NCBI GenBank assembly: GCA_963795485.1
Contig: CAWCIL010000039.1
Span: 734,302 to 798,301 of the forward strand
Direction of reading: 5' to 3'
DNA from: AP-15 sp963795485
GTDB taxonomy: Bacteria > Pseudomonadota > Alphaproteobacteria > ATCC43930 > CGMCC-115725
DNA length: 64,000 bases
The notes beneath the pieces were generated by a model that did no database searches, was not told where the DNA came from, and worked only from the letters and a program-made list of their open reading frames with translations. Position 1 is the first letter of the stretch; each line of letters begins with the position of its first letter. This document shows positions 1 through 9,033 of the stretch, piece by piece. The translations under genes and the position numbers were made by a program.

Positions 1-1187
1 TGGGTTCCGGCTTCATCATCGATCCAAGCGGCTATGTCGTCACCGACGACCATGTCGTGGAGAACGCCGACAGTGTGACGGTAACGTTTCACGACGGGAC
101 GCAGCGCCGGGCGCGGATCGTCGGGCGCGACGCGTTGACCGATCTTGCCCTGCTCAAAGTGGATGCACCGCACCCGCTGCCCTATGTACGCTGGGGCGAC
201 AGCGACGCCGCTAGGGTTGGCGATTGGGTCTTGGCGATCGGCAATCCATTCGGGCTCGACGACACGGTCAGCAGCGGGATCATCTCCGCTCGCGGCCGTG
301 ATATCCATTCCGGCCCATACGACGATTTTCTGCAGATCGACGCATCAATTAACCGCGGCAACTCCGGTGGTCCGACTTTTGACCTCGAAGGCAAAGTGAT
401 CGGCATCAACAGTGCGATCTACTCACCCAACGGAGGCTCGGTCGGCATCGGCTTTGCCATACCGGCGAACCTTGCGAGGCCGGTTGTCGAACAGCTGAGA
501 GAACGCGGTAGGGTGGAACGCGGATGGCTCGGTGTGCAGATACAAGAGGTGACGCCGGAGATTGCCCAGGGGTTCGGGTTGACCAAACCGACGGGTGCGC
601 TCGTGGCCGGGATCAGCGCCGGCGGACCCGCGGCGCGCGCCGGCTTTGCGCAAGGCGACGTGATCCTCACGGTCAATGGTCATGACATTACCACAGTACG
701 GGATCTGCCGCTGGTGGTCGCTGAAATGCCGATTGGCCGACCGGCCAATGTCGTCGTCTGGCGGCGCGATCGTGAGATTGCATTGCGCCCGATAACCGGA
801 GAGATGCGGCAGAACCCGGCAGCAGCAGATCTTGGGCCAAATGAACACGATGCCGGACACAAAGATCCCGCAAACCTCGGTGCTGGTCTGAAGCTCGCCT
901 CGTTGACCGCCCGACAACGCCGGCAACTGCAGGTTCCGGCTGGCGTCAGCGGCGTGGTCGTAACTGCGATCCGGGATGACAGCCCGTTGGCCGCCGCTGA
1001 TCTGCTACCCGGCGATGTGATCGAAAGTATCAACCAACAACCATGTATGTCGCCCAGGGACGCACTTGCCAAGCTGGAGGCAGCCATCACCGGCAATACC
1101 ACGGTGATTTTGGTCAACCGGCACGGCACCAGCCACTACCTGGCGCTGCCGGTCAACAACGATTTGGCAGGCGGCCGGAACGGCTGA
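1..1187 (+). CDS. DegP/HtrA-type periplasmic serine protease, 5' end missing
   Basis: Trypsin-like protease followed by PDZ domains, for quality control of misfolded envelope proteins. The reading frame is open from base 3, so the signal peptide and first strands lie outside the window. All three catalytic residues are visible: His in TDDHVV (bases 51-53), Asp in LTDLALL, and Ser in GNSGGP. Two PDZ modules follow: the first starts near RGWLGVQIQEVTPE, and the second covers the last 90 or so residues (GVVVTAIRDDSPLAAADLLPGD). The layout protease-PDZ-PDZ is that of DegP/DegQ rather than the one-PDZ DegS. The gene converges on the amidohydrolase pseudogene with only 15 bp between stops. The family is certain; which Deg paralogue it is cannot be told. 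Confidence 0.93.
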   Translation, partial: GSGFIIDPSGYVVTDDHVVENADSVTVTFHDGTQRRARIVGRDALTDLALLKVDAPHPLPYVRWGDSDAARVGDWVLAIGNPFGLDDTVSSGIISARGRDIHSGPYDDFLQIDASINRGNSGGPTFDLEGKVIGINSAIYSPNGGSVGIGFAIPANLARPVVEQLRERGRVERGWLGVQIQEVTPEIAQGFGLTKPTGALVAGISAGGPAARAGFAQGDVILTVNGHDITTVRDLPLVVAEMPIGRPANVVVWRRDREIALRPITGEMRQNPAAADLGPNEHDAGHKDPANLGAGLKLASLTARQRRQLQVPAGVSGVVVTAIRDDSPLAAADLLPGDVIESINQQPCMSPRDALAKLEAAITGNTTVILVNRHGTSHYLALPVNNDLAGGRNG

Positions 1188-1202
1188 AATCGTATCCGAG
1201 CG

Positions 1203-2577
1203 CTATTCGGCGGCAGCGGCGGCGAGGCGGGACCGTTGCCCATACAGCTCCGCGACGCGGGCCTGGGTGTAGAGATCGGTCCAGTTGGAAAGCGCGAAAT
1301 CGGTCACCTGGCGTGGGTCATAGTCGCGATGGGGAACGCAGATCTGCTTGCCGCCAATGTGGATGGCTCGGATGCGGCTCCGGTTTTGCAATAGACCGAT
1401 ATCGGCGAGCGGCGAGAAATCCAGGGCGACGAAATCTGCGGCCCGGCCCGTCTCGAGGGCGCCGATGCGGTTGCCCCCGGTCATGAAACGAGCGTTGACC
1501 TCGGTCGCGGCGCGCAATGCCGAGGCCGGAGTAAAGCCGAGATCCTCGACAAATAGTTCGAGCTCGCGGGCATGCCACTCGCCATAGGGAGTGACGGCAA
1601 ACCCGGTGTCGGTTCCGGTCATGATCGGGACGCCGGCAGCGCGAGCCTTCTTCCAATTCGAACAGCCGATCTCATACTCTCGCTGGGCATGGCCAGGCCG
1701 GCCCTTTTGATAGGCGGGCTCGTGCGGCTGGGTAAAGTCGATCGTGTTGCGCGGATGGGTCAAGGTCGGACCGATCGCGCTCCCGGTCTCCAGCATCGCG
1801 GCGATGCACTCGCCGTCGAGGTGGTTGGCGTGAAAGATCAGATCGACGCCGCTGCGCGCGGCATATAGCGTCGCCTCGCGGCCGCGGGCATGGGCTACCG
1901 CCTTTTTTCCGAGACGATGGGTCTCGCGGACCATGATCTCGGTTTCTTCCTGAGTAAAGGCGGCGACGAGCTCGCCATTCTCGCGGCGCTGAATTCCGTC
2001 GAGCGCGATTTTGATGCAGTCGACGCCGTCCTTGACCTGGCGGCGGATTTCCTCGACCGCCTCCGACGCTGGTCGTGACCAGTTTGCCAATCGAGGTTTC
2101 GGGCGCGCCGATCCAGGTCGGATACCAGTCGGTCAAACCCTGATGCGTCGTCAGATACCGGCCCGCCGCCATCACCCGAGGACCATCGAACAGACCGGCG
2201 CGGATCGCGTTGCGGATCGATAGGCTGATCTGCCCGGCATCGCCCGGTGAGCAGATTGCGGTAAAGCCGGCGGCAGCCACCTGCTGGGCAAAGAACATGC
2301 CGCGAAGAGCACGGAATTCGAGCGGACTGTAGAGGTCGATGTCCTCCTCGCTTTTGGCGTTGCCATAGGCCAGATGGGTGTGGACGTCGATCAATCCCGG
2401 CATCACGAACAACCCGGAATAGTCGATCACTCGGTCGCCGCGCGCGCGCTCCGGCGCGCCTGCCTCTGGGCCGACATAATCGAGGATGCCCTGCATGTCG
2501 AAGACAAGCGTCTGGTCAGGCACGGCATCGTCCGTGCGTCCGGTAAACAGCTGGCCGCAGCACACAAAGATCTTCAT
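1203..2577 (-). pseudogene. Amidohydrolase (imidazolonepropionase-like), frameshifted
   Basis: Metal-dependent hydrolase of the Amidohydro_1 / imidazolonepropionase-like group, in two frames. The N-terminal part runs from ATG 2577 and holds the metal motif GLIDVHTHLAYG. The C-terminal part is in another frame and holds the bridging-lysine region DCIKIALDG, the metal histidines in AVAHARG and IFHANHLDG, and the Asp in MTGTDTGF. The frame changes around 2045-2085, between IGKLVTTS and VEEIRRQVKDG. One base would restore a protein of about 457 residues, a normal size. All catalytic residues survive, so this is a recent lesion or a sequencing error. The substrate is unknown; relatives include prolidase-like and xenobiotic hydrolases. 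Confidence 0.8.
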
Positions 2578-2937
2578 CTCTATAAACTCCCGCTGAGAGG
2601 GCAGCTCATGTGGCCGAGGCGGATCCGATCATCATGTGTATCATGAGACCAACCCATCCACGACCGCATTCCACCCGATCTCGGACAGCCGCGTCGCGCG
2701 TCGACCCGCATAGGTAAGAGGTTCGAACGTTGTCCCCGCGAGACATCGGCCCGGCTGATCCGCGGATCGGACCTGCGCGAACAACACTCGGTAAGATTGC
2801 GATGCGACCGCAGTGCCGGAGGCCGATGGTGCTGCGATGCGGCCCTGAGCAGCAAACGCTTCATTATTTGCGCCCCGCCGACCAGGCCCTCGAGCCTGGG
2901 CTCAGCGGCGCGACTTCCCCTCAGATCCGGATGATCC
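2578..2937. other. Gene-free stretch between amidohydrolase and Rieske gene
   Basis: About 360 bp with only low-quality open frames in all six readings. Both flanking genes lie on the minus strand, so this would be the 5' region of the amidohydrolase. No convincing promoter, terminator or RNA gene was seen. No cytochrome b or c1 gene follows the Rieske gene here, although it would be the expected neighbour in a petABC operon. Confidence 0.5.
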
Positions 2938-3605
2938 TCAGATCTGGACGATCGAGCCGAAATTCCAGGTCTCGCCGGGTGGGTTCTCGCCGATCCGCAC
3001 TGTGGTCTTATCGGGAAAATGGTAGGGAGGGACCGGCAGGTTATAAGGCGCCGGCACGCCCGAAAAGACCCGGCCCGCCAGATCGTATTTGGAGCCGTGG
3101 CACGGGCAAAAATAGCCGCCGAGCCAATCCGGGGCGGGATCCGACGGATCGGGCTTGGGAAAAAAGTTGGGAATGCAGCCAAGATGCGTGCAAATCCCGA
3201 CCAGACACAGCGTGGCTCGGCTGGATCGATCGATGCCAATTCTTGGCGTAGGGCGGCTGCTGGTCGGCCTCGGAATTCGGATCGCTAAGCCGCCCGACCA
3301 GCTTGGGGTCCTCCAGCATCTTCAGCAGGGGCGGCGTGCGGTCGGTGATAAAGATCGGCTTGCCCCGCCACTGGACAATGATCTGCTGACCCGGTGCCAC
3401 TTTGCTTAAATCGACATCGACCGGGCCACCGGCGGCGAGGACGTCGGCCGATGGGTTCATCGAATTGATCAACACGTATGCGGTTGCGGCAACGCTGACC
3501 GCTCCGACCGCACCGGCGACCAGAAGCAGAAAATCACGGCGCGTTTCTTGTCGGCTCGCCGCTATGCATTGGCGTCCTCGAAAAATGCTGGGCTTCGTCC
3601 GTCAT
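2938..3605 (-). pseudogene. petA: Rieske iron-sulfur subunit of cytochrome bc1 complex, two frameshifts
   Basis: Ubiquinol-cytochrome c reductase Rieske subunit. Starting at ATG 3605 the first codons read MTDEAQHF. A frameshift near 3535-3570 leads into the twin-arginine motif RRDFLLLVAGA and membrane anchor, then the start of the soluble domain up to PYAKNWHRS. A second shift near 3200-3240 leads into the cluster-binding part, where both boxes are intact: VGICTHLGCIP and GGYFCPCHGSKYD. The end is GSIVQI, typical of the family. The frames were read by translating the reverse complement by eye. All ligands are preserved, so the reading errors could be technical, but an orphan petA without petBC also fits a dispensable extra copy. 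Divergent from the enolase-family gene at 3756. Confidence 0.82.
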
Positions 3606-3755
3606 CACGCTTCCTGTTGTCGCTGTCGGCTTTGCCACCGCCGAAATTAGCTGGTCCGATGCTAACTGGTGCCGGCGCTGCGGCCGATGCTACGATTGGC
3701 CGCAGGAGGCCGGTCCGTCGCCTCGGCGCTTTCACTATCGCGGGAGACGCTCGAC

Positions 3756-4931
3756 ATGAAGATTGCGCGCATCGAAAGCTTCATTCTCGGCACCGGCAGT
3801 TCCAAAGATCTGTTGTTCTGCCGGGTCGAAACCGAGGGCGGCCTCCATGGCTGGGGCGAAGCCTATGTCACTCACGGGAAGGAAACCGTCATCGCTGAAT
3901 GCGTGCGGGCGATGGCGCCACATGTGATCGGCCGCAGCGCCTTCAATATCAGGCACACCGGTCAGGTCATGTTCGAGGACTTCGCGATCAAACGCGGCTC
4001 GCCTGAGTTGCTCGCGGCGTGGAGTGCGATCGAGATCGCGTCGTGGGACATCCTAGGCAAGCGCGCCGGCTTGCCGGTTTATAATCTGATCGGCGGCGCC
4101 TCGCGCCAGCGGGTGCGCATTTATGCTAATGGGTGGTCGCGCGGTTCGACCATCGAGGAAGGCGTCGAGCGCGGGCTGCAGGTTAAGGCGATGGGTTTCA
4201 CCGCCGCAAAGTTCGATCCATTCCCGGGCCCCTGGCGCACCTATGTCGATCGCCGCGACGAAGATTTCGCGATCGCCTATGTCCGCGCGATGCGCCAGGC
4301 GCTCGGCCCCGATTTCGAGCTGCTGATCGAAGCGCACCGCCGCTTTGCCCCGATGCACGCGATCCGCATCGGCCATCGACTGGCCGAGTTCGGCATCGAC
4401 TGGTACGAGGAGCCGTGCCTCTCGGAGAACATCGATCTCGTTGCCGAAGTACGGCGCGCCGTGTCGATCCCGATCGTGACAGGAGAGGCGATCTACACCA
4501 AGGAGGCATTCTCCCAATGCCTCGCCAAGCGTGCCGCCGACATCCTCAACCCGGACATCTGTGTCGTCGGCGGCATCACGGCAATGCTCGATATCGCCGC
4601 CATGGCGCAGCCGCACGCGGTCGTTCTGGCGCCGCACAACTACAACAGCACGCTGGCTGGATTGGCAGCAACCGTGCATGTCTCGGCGGTCATCCCAAAC
4701 TTTCGCATCGCCGAATACTTCGTCAACTTCCAGGATCTGTGCGGGGACATCGCCACAACTTCGTTGACAGTGCAGGATGGCTGGATCGATCTGCCGACCG
4801 CACCCGGCCTCGGCATCGACATCGATGTCGAAAGGCTGCGGGCGCACCCGCACCAGGAGCTGACGCATCGCGGCTTCCGTCAGTATTGGGAAGAATATCC
4901 TCGGAAGGGATACGCGCCGAGTCTGCGATGA
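3756..4931 (+). CDS. Mandelate racemase/muconate lactonizing enzyme family protein
   Basis: Enolase-superfamily dehydratase or racemase of 391 residues, abstracting the alpha proton of a carboxylate substrate. The start at 3756 is chosen for the GGGAG 9 bases upstream; an upstream in-frame start adds an unlikely extension. Visible features are the N-terminal capping domain with the FILGTGSSK loop, the barrel metal ligands in LLIEAHRRF, WYEEPCLSEN and VTGEAIYTKEAF, and a C-terminal APHNYNSTLAG whose His is a candidate general base. The wording resembles the galactonate dehydratase / mandelate racemase branch. It sits divergent to the Rieske gene and about 130 bp ahead of a thioesterase on the same strand, perhaps in one catabolic unit. 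The substrate cannot be read from sequence. Confidence 0.85.
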   Translation: MKIARIESFILGTGSSKDLLFCRVETEGGLHGWGEAYVTHGKETVIAECVRAMAPHVIGRSAFNIRHTGQVMFEDFAIKRGSPELLAAWSAIEIASWDILGKRAGLPVYNLIGGASRQRVRIYANGWSRGSTIEEGVERGLQVKAMGFTAAKFDPFPGPWRTYVDRRDEDFAIAYVRAMRQALGPDFELLIEAHRRFAPMHAIRIGHRLAEFGIDWYEEPCLSENIDLVAEVRRAVSIPIVTGEAIYTKEAFSQCLAKRAADILNPDICVVGGITAMLDIAAMAQPHAVVLAPHNYNSTLAGLAATVHVSAVIPNFRIAEYFVNFQDLCGDIATTSLTVQDGWIDLPTAPGLGIDIDVERLRAHPHQELTHRGFRQYWEEYPRKGYAPSLR

Positions 4932-5059
4932 TTGTCGCGTCAAGATCATCTGTCCACCGTTCCACCGACGATGCTCGCCTTTGGCAGAGACGAAGCCGGC
5001 GGACGGCGCGAGGTTGAGCAGCCGTCGTGGCCGCCGGACACACTCGACAGGCTGGAGCG

Positions 5060-5566
5060 ATGAGCATTCCCGCTCCGTTCGACCGCTATCGCGGTCAGGT
5101 GCTGCCAGAGTGGATAGACATCAACGGTCACATGAACCTTGCCTACTACAGCGTGCTCTTCGACTACGCCACCGATCTGCTGTTCGATGCGATCGGTATC
5201 GGTCAGGCCTATAAGCGCGCCACCAACCACGGAACTTTCGTCGCCGAGACGCACAACCTCTATGAGCGCGAATTGTTGGTCGGTGAGCGGGTGCGCGTCG
5301 TCAGCCAGATCCTCGGCGCAGACGCCAAGCGCTTGCATCTGGCGCATGAGATGTTCCGCCTCGCAGACGAGCAGCGTTCGGCAATGCAGGAGCTGATGTT
5401 TCTGTCGTTCGATCTCGCCCGGCGCCGGGTCGTGCCGTTTCCAGGCGAGGCGCAACACCGTGTAGCCGCCGCTGCCGCCGCACATGCGCACTTGCAGGCG
5501 CGGTACTGGGCCGGCCGCCGGGTCGGAATGCCGGCTGCCGGGAGGCAGCGCGAGTCCGGTCCGTAA
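5060..5566 (+). CDS. Hotdog-fold acyl-CoA thioesterase (4HBT family)
   Basis: Small thioesterase of 168 residues. The motif DINGHMNLAYYSVLFDYA is the family signature (D-x-x-G-H-x-N-x-x-x-Y), carrying the catalytic Asp region on the first helix. The length and the hydrophobic helix are those of single-hotdog enzymes such as 4-hydroxybenzoyl-CoA or betainyl-CoA thioesterases. ATG 5060 is preferred over the GTG at 5027 because GGAG lies 3 bases before it and because the family motif then falls at residues 18-35. It follows the enolase-superfamily gene on the same strand. The C-terminus is Arg/Ala-rich and poorly conserved in appearance. The specific acyl group is unknown. Confidence 0.82.
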   Translation: MSIPAPFDRYRGQVLPEWIDINGHMNLAYYSVLFDYATDLLFDAIGIGQAYKRATNHGTFVAETHNLYERELLVGERVRVVSQILGADAKRLHLAHEMFRLADEQRSAMQELMFLSFDLARRRVVPFPGEAQHRVAAAAAAHAHLQARYWAGRRVGMPAAGRQRESGP

Positions 5567-5625
5567 TCTGCGATCTTCCAGCTGAGGCGAGCCGCTCTAC
5601 GTCCTCCCGCGGACCGCCCGAACGG

Positions 5626-6030
5626 TCAACGCAGCGCGTTATGGATCAGGTATTCGGCAAAATCGCTTGGCTTCAGCTTGATCTCGTTGCGGCCCCCGTC
5701 GCCCGCCAGCGCCCGCGTCACCAAAATGTGGTTCTCGACCGTGGGCGCCGTGAGGCGGAACACCCCGACCGCACCCTTGAGCTTAGGATAGAGATTGGGA
5801 TCGATCATCTTCTCCTTGCGGGCGAGCCTCGCCAACGCCTCTGCCTCGCTCAGCTCCGCGACTTCGCGTTTACGCACGATCGCCCAATCGGTTTCGCCGG
5901 CCCAGCCAATAGCGGCCAATGCCTTGGGGTCGATGTCAGCGGTGCCGACTTTGTAAACGTGCCGCCCGAGCCCGACATCCGATGCCCAGCGGCCGAGCTT
6001 CGCGCTGCGCGCGACGTAGAGAAATCCCAT
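5626..6030 (-). CDS. Conserved-looking hypothetical protein, 134 aa
   Basis: Start ATG 6030 has GGGAGG 5 bases upstream, so translation is likely. The N-terminus GFLYVARSAKLG...HVYKVGTA loosely recalls the GIY-YIG/T5orf172 pattern (Y-I/V-A, then Y-K-V/I-G), but the catalytic Arg and Glu positions cannot be assigned, so no function is claimed. The rest is charged and soluble, with a helical segment ELSEAEALARLARKEK. There is no signal peptide. It converges on the thioesterase with a gap of about 60 bp. Codon use matches the neighbours. Confidence 0.65.
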   Translation of the reverse strand: MGFLYVARSAKLGRWASDVGLGRHVYKVGTADIDPKALAAIGWAGETDWAIVRKREVAELSEAEALARLARKEKMIDPNLYPKLKGAVGVFRLTAPTVENHILVTRALAGDGGRNEIKLKPSDFAEYLIHNALR

Positions 6031-6120
6031 CGCGTCCTCCCTTCACGAACCGGGAATAGAGCGATCCATCGCCCGTTTTAACGAAGCTGTCACCCCAAGG
6101 CCAGTGACCAGGATCAGCTT

Positions 6121-6255
6121 ATGCCTTTTCTGATCGGCGCCGCGACTGCGGCTACCACTCTGCTGAGTATGGCGTTGGGTCAGATCGAGGCCGGCTTTGC
6201 CGCATCCGGCGTGTTGCTCGCCGCCATCGTATTGATGACCTTGCGAGAGGAGTGA
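6121..6255 (+). CDS. Small one-pass membrane protein, 44 aa
   Basis: Short open frame read by eye. It starts MPFLIGAATAATTLLSM and ends AAIVLMTLREE. It has two short hydrophobic stretches, the second (SGVLLAAIVLMTL) long enough to span a membrane, and a charged end. AGGA lies about 8 bases before the ATG. It sits alone between two divergent/convergent neighbours with no obvious partner. Similar orphan micro-proteins are common in alphaproteobacteria. Without homologues at hand the call rests on composition and the ribosome site alone. Confidence 0.45.
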   Translation: MPFLIGAATAATTLLSMALGQIEAGFAASGVLLAAIVLMTLREE

Positions 6256-6431
6256 TCAGACCTCGGCCGGTGCGCCAGTTCGTCGCAGGGCCGCGATAGT
6301 TCGCTTCGGCCCCAAGAGGCAGCGCTACTCTGCCGCGTCGACGCGGCGTTTACGAAGTGACACAAAGGGAAATATTTCGATAAACTCTCCACCAAAGCCT
6401 AGGCCAAGGCGAGGGTGGGGGGTCATAACAA

Positions 6432-7643
6432 ATGCGACAGTCGATTCTGGCCGAGGCCTGTGCGCTGGCGCTCGGCCTCACGATACTGGCTAGTCTGCCG
6501 GCGGCAGCAATGGGGCTCGACCCGGCTTTCCATCGAGTCTTGATCGGCCCACAGCGGGCGATGGGGGTGGTGGTCTGGAGCCACGGGCGTTCACTCGACG
6601 CCGAAGACTGGAAATCTCCGACACCGCCCTATCTTCGAGAACTTCGTGATTTGGGGTGGGATGTCTTGCGCTTCGACCGGCTGCGGGATGACGATTCGCT
6701 GAGCTACAGCTCTCGCCGGCTCGTCGGCATCACGGCACAGCTGAAGCGGCAGGGCTACCGGCGCATCGTTCTTGCCGGGCAATCCTTTGGCGCCTTCCTT
6801 GCGCTTATGGCAGCTGGTGATTCGGATGCCGTCGATGCCGTCGTCGCGACCGCGCCGGCCGCATTCGGCGATTTCGACGAGTTTTACGATACTTGGCGAT
6901 TGAACGCGACCCGGCTCTATCCGGTGCTGGAGCGGATCCGGCGGGCACGCGTCATGCTGTTCTTTTTCCATGGCGATGATTTCGACCCCGGTGGGCGCGG
7001 CGAAACGTCGCGGCAAATTCTCTCGAAGCACGGTATCGGGTTTGCCGTCGTCGACCAGCCGGCCTATCTCGTCGGCCATTGGATCTCGTCGAGCGGTCTA
7101 TTTCTGCGCCGATTTGGGGATTGCGTGCGGGACTTCGTCGGTGATGACGCGCTTAAGGGAGAGTTCGAGTGCCAGCCGTCTTGGGGGAACGAGCCGAGCG
7201 CCGACCTGCGCCTCCCTAAAGGCCTTCTTCAAGAAAAGGCCGCGGTCCCGGCGTTGATCGCCGCAACCGGCGCCTCGGCGCCGGTAGCGCCCGAAATGGA
7301 CGGCGGCGCGACCGCCTGGAATACGTGGTACGGCTTTTATCCCAACGGGCGGGAGATCCTCTTCGCAATCGAGGGGGTGCACGGGCGTAAACTGTCGGCG
7401 ATTTATGCGATTGGACCCGGAATAGATCGGAACGAGCCCGCCGAATGGAGCCGCCGCACCGGACATATCGCCGGCCGCGAAATGGTTTTCGCCCAAAAAG
7501 ACGAGAGCACGTTGCGCTTTCGGCCGCGTGAAGACGGCGGTCTCACGGCCACCTGGATTTCGCCGGACGGCAAGACCAAGATGCACGCCGGGCTGCGTCG
7601 AATTGACGGGCTCGATGTCTCAGCTCGGGCCGCCGAGCGCTGA
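6432..7643 (+). CDS. Secreted alpha/beta hydrolase with extra C-terminal domain
   Basis: 403-residue exported hydrolase. Residues 1-26 form a Sec signal peptide (hydrophobic ALALGLTILASLPAAAM). The hydrolase core has the oxyanion strand VVVWSHGRSLD, the nucleophile elbow LAGQSFGAFLAL (Ser), an acidic loop in FFFHGDDFDPGG, and a late His in YLVGHWISS. That accounts for about 230 residues; the last 120 (from AWNTWYGFYPNGREILFAIEG) form a separate beta-rich module with repeated short strands, unlike a lid. The combination suggests a periplasmic esterase or peptidase-like enzyme. The substrate is unknown. It converges on the CopD-like gene at 7647 with 3 bp between the stops. Confidence 0.8.
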   Translation: MRQSILAEACALALGLTILASLPAAAMGLDPAFHRVLIGPQRAMGVVVWSHGRSLDAEDWKSPTPPYLRELRDLGWDVLRFDRLRDDDSLSYSSRRLVGITAQLKRQGYRRIVLAGQSFGAFLALMAAGDSDAVDAVVATAPAAFGDFDEFYDTWRLNATRLYPVLERIRRARVMLFFFHGDDFDPGGRGETSRQILSKHGIGFAVVDQPAYLVGHWISSSGLFLRRFGDCVRDFVGDDALKGEFECQPSWGNEPSADLRLPKGLLQEKAAVPALIAATGASAPVAPEMDGGATAWNTWYGFYPNGREILFAIEGVHGRKLSAIYAIGPGIDRNEPAEWSRRTGHIAGREMVFAQKDESTLRFRPREDGGLTATWISPDGKTKMHAGLRRIDGLDVSARAAER

Positions 7644-7646
7644 CGC

Positions 7647-8123
7647 TCAGCGCCAGTACCGGCCGCTGCCGCCAATCGCCACGACGATAAGGCCGAGCAC
7701 CAGGTTGATTGTCACGATCGTGCGGATTTGCGCCAGTTGGTGACCGCCCTCGGTCCAATCCTGCCGTGCTACCGCCGCCCGGAACCGCTTCCAGGGTGCA
7801 AAATAGAGGTGCAGGAACAGCAGGATCATGATGATGCCGAGCCCCTGCATCAGCTGGATATAGAAGCCGAGATCGCGAAAGCCGCCGTAAACCCCAAAGA
7901 CGAGCGCATAGCCGGTGGCCGGGAGCAGTGCGACAGCGACGAAGACCCACGCGAAAAACCGGCCGAGAACACGCGACCACAGGGTCAGCCGCGTCCCCGG
8001 TTCGAGCGCGGCGGCAGCGGGCCGCAGCACCTGATGGGCAAAGAACATGCCGCCGACCCAGACGACCGCCGCGAGGATGTGCGCGATCAGCGCTGCCGCG
8101 GCCAGCGCTGCCGTCCCGCCCAT
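7647..8123 (-). CDS. CopD-family integral membrane protein
   Basis: 158 residues with four predicted membrane helices. The first helix, ALIAHILAAVVWVGGMFFAH, carries the H...W-V-G-G-M-F pattern of the CopD/copper-export and related haem-binding membrane families. Later helices are FAWVFVAVALLPATGYALVF, LMQGLGIIMILLFLHLYF and IVTINLVLGLIVVAIG. Start ATG 8123 is 2 bases after the stop of the upstream GST gene, so the two are probably cotranslated; a longer in-frame start inside the GST gene is rejected. Whether it moves copper is not shown: there is no Met/His-rich loop. Confidence is high for family, low for substrate. Confidence 0.78.
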   Translation of the reverse strand: MGGTAALAAAALIAHILAAVVWVGGMFFAHQVLRPAAAALEPGTRLTLWSRVLGRFFAWVFVAVALLPATGYALVFGVYGGFRDLGFYIQLMQGLGIIMILLFLHLYFAPWKRFRAAVARQDWTEGGHQLAQIRTIVTINLVLGLIVVAIGGSGRYWR

Positions 8124-8125
8124 GC

Positions 8126-8821
8126 TCAGCCGCCATAACCAGGGCTGTTGCGGGCAAGGCCGCCAAACGCATCGAGCATCCGCCCGCGCCAAGCGGCGAC
8201 CGGGTCATCGGTGGCGAGCAGCTCGAAATCGCTGATCGCGCGCGCCCATTGAAAAGCGGCAAAGACGAGATAATCGGCATAGGTCGGGGCAGCGCCGCCC
8301 AGAAACCGCTGCCGCTCGACGGTGCGACGCACCGGCGCCAGGCTGTCGCGAAACGCCGGCAGCCGCGATTCCCGGTCTTCGACCACCTCCTCGAGCGTGC
8401 GGCCGAACCGCTCCTCGCGCGACTGCCGGAAATAGCCCCGGTCCTCCGGAGCGACGTGGCGGTAGATGTCGAGCACGACGAAGCCCACCAGCGCAGGTTG
8501 GACCACGGTTTCGGTCCAGTTCTGCACAAAGGTCGTCAGCGGCCGGCCGGCCTCGCCGCCGAACAGCGAGGGACGGTCTGGGTAACATGTTTCGAGATAG
8601 GCGGCGATGGCGGAGGAATCGGCCACAACCCGGTTGCCGTCGACAACGACTGGAACCCGCCCGGCGTTCGGTTGGGGAAGCTTGTTCTTCTCCGTAAACC
8701 GCCACGGGATCGTCTCGACCTCGAGCCCCTTATGCGCTAGCGCCATTTTGGTGCGCCAGCAGAACGGGCTGAAGCGGCGGTCCGCCTCGGCGCCGGCGAG
8801 ATCGTAAAGCGTGATGGCCAT
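8126..8821 (-). CDS. Glutathione S-transferase family protein
   Basis: 231-residue two-domain GST. The thioredoxin-like N-terminal domain (residues 1-80) contains FSPFCWRTKMAL (active-site region with Ser/Cys), the cis-Pro in GRVPVVVDG and the glutathione gamma-glutamyl contact VADSSAIAAYLE. The all-helical C-terminal domain ends with the GGAAPTYADYLVFAAFQWA helix that marks the family. ATG 8821 has GGAGGT 5 bases upstream and is preferred to longer ORF starts. It is followed 2 bases later by the CopD-like gene. Likely roles are detoxification or a catabolic isomerase/lyase step; the substrate is not predictable. Confidence 0.88.
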   Translation of the reverse strand: MAITLYDLAGAEADRRFSPFCWRTKMALAHKGLEVETIPWRFTEKNKLPQPNAGRVPVVVDGNRVVADSSAIAAYLETCYPDRPSLFGGEAGRPLTTFVQNWTETVVQPALVGFVVLDIYRHVAPEDRGYFRQSREERFGRTLEEVVEDRESRLPAFRDSLAPVRRTVERQRFLGGAAPTYADYLVFAAFQWARAISDFELLATDDPVAAWRGRMLDAFGGLARNSPGYGG

Positions 8822-9033
8822 CTTCACCTCCAGCAATGACGAGATGCGAGCGGCCACTATGGCCGTCGCTCCGTACTGCGGAAAGAGCGCTGATCCACCC
8901 CATCTTTGGGGCGTCGGCAGCGAGGCGGAGGGCGGGCGAGCCGGCGGGATGGCCGCCGCCGGCTCGGCCGGGGATCGCGTTACTGCTGGACGGGCCCATG
9001 CTATAAGCAGGCATTTGGCTCGGGAGTACGGAG

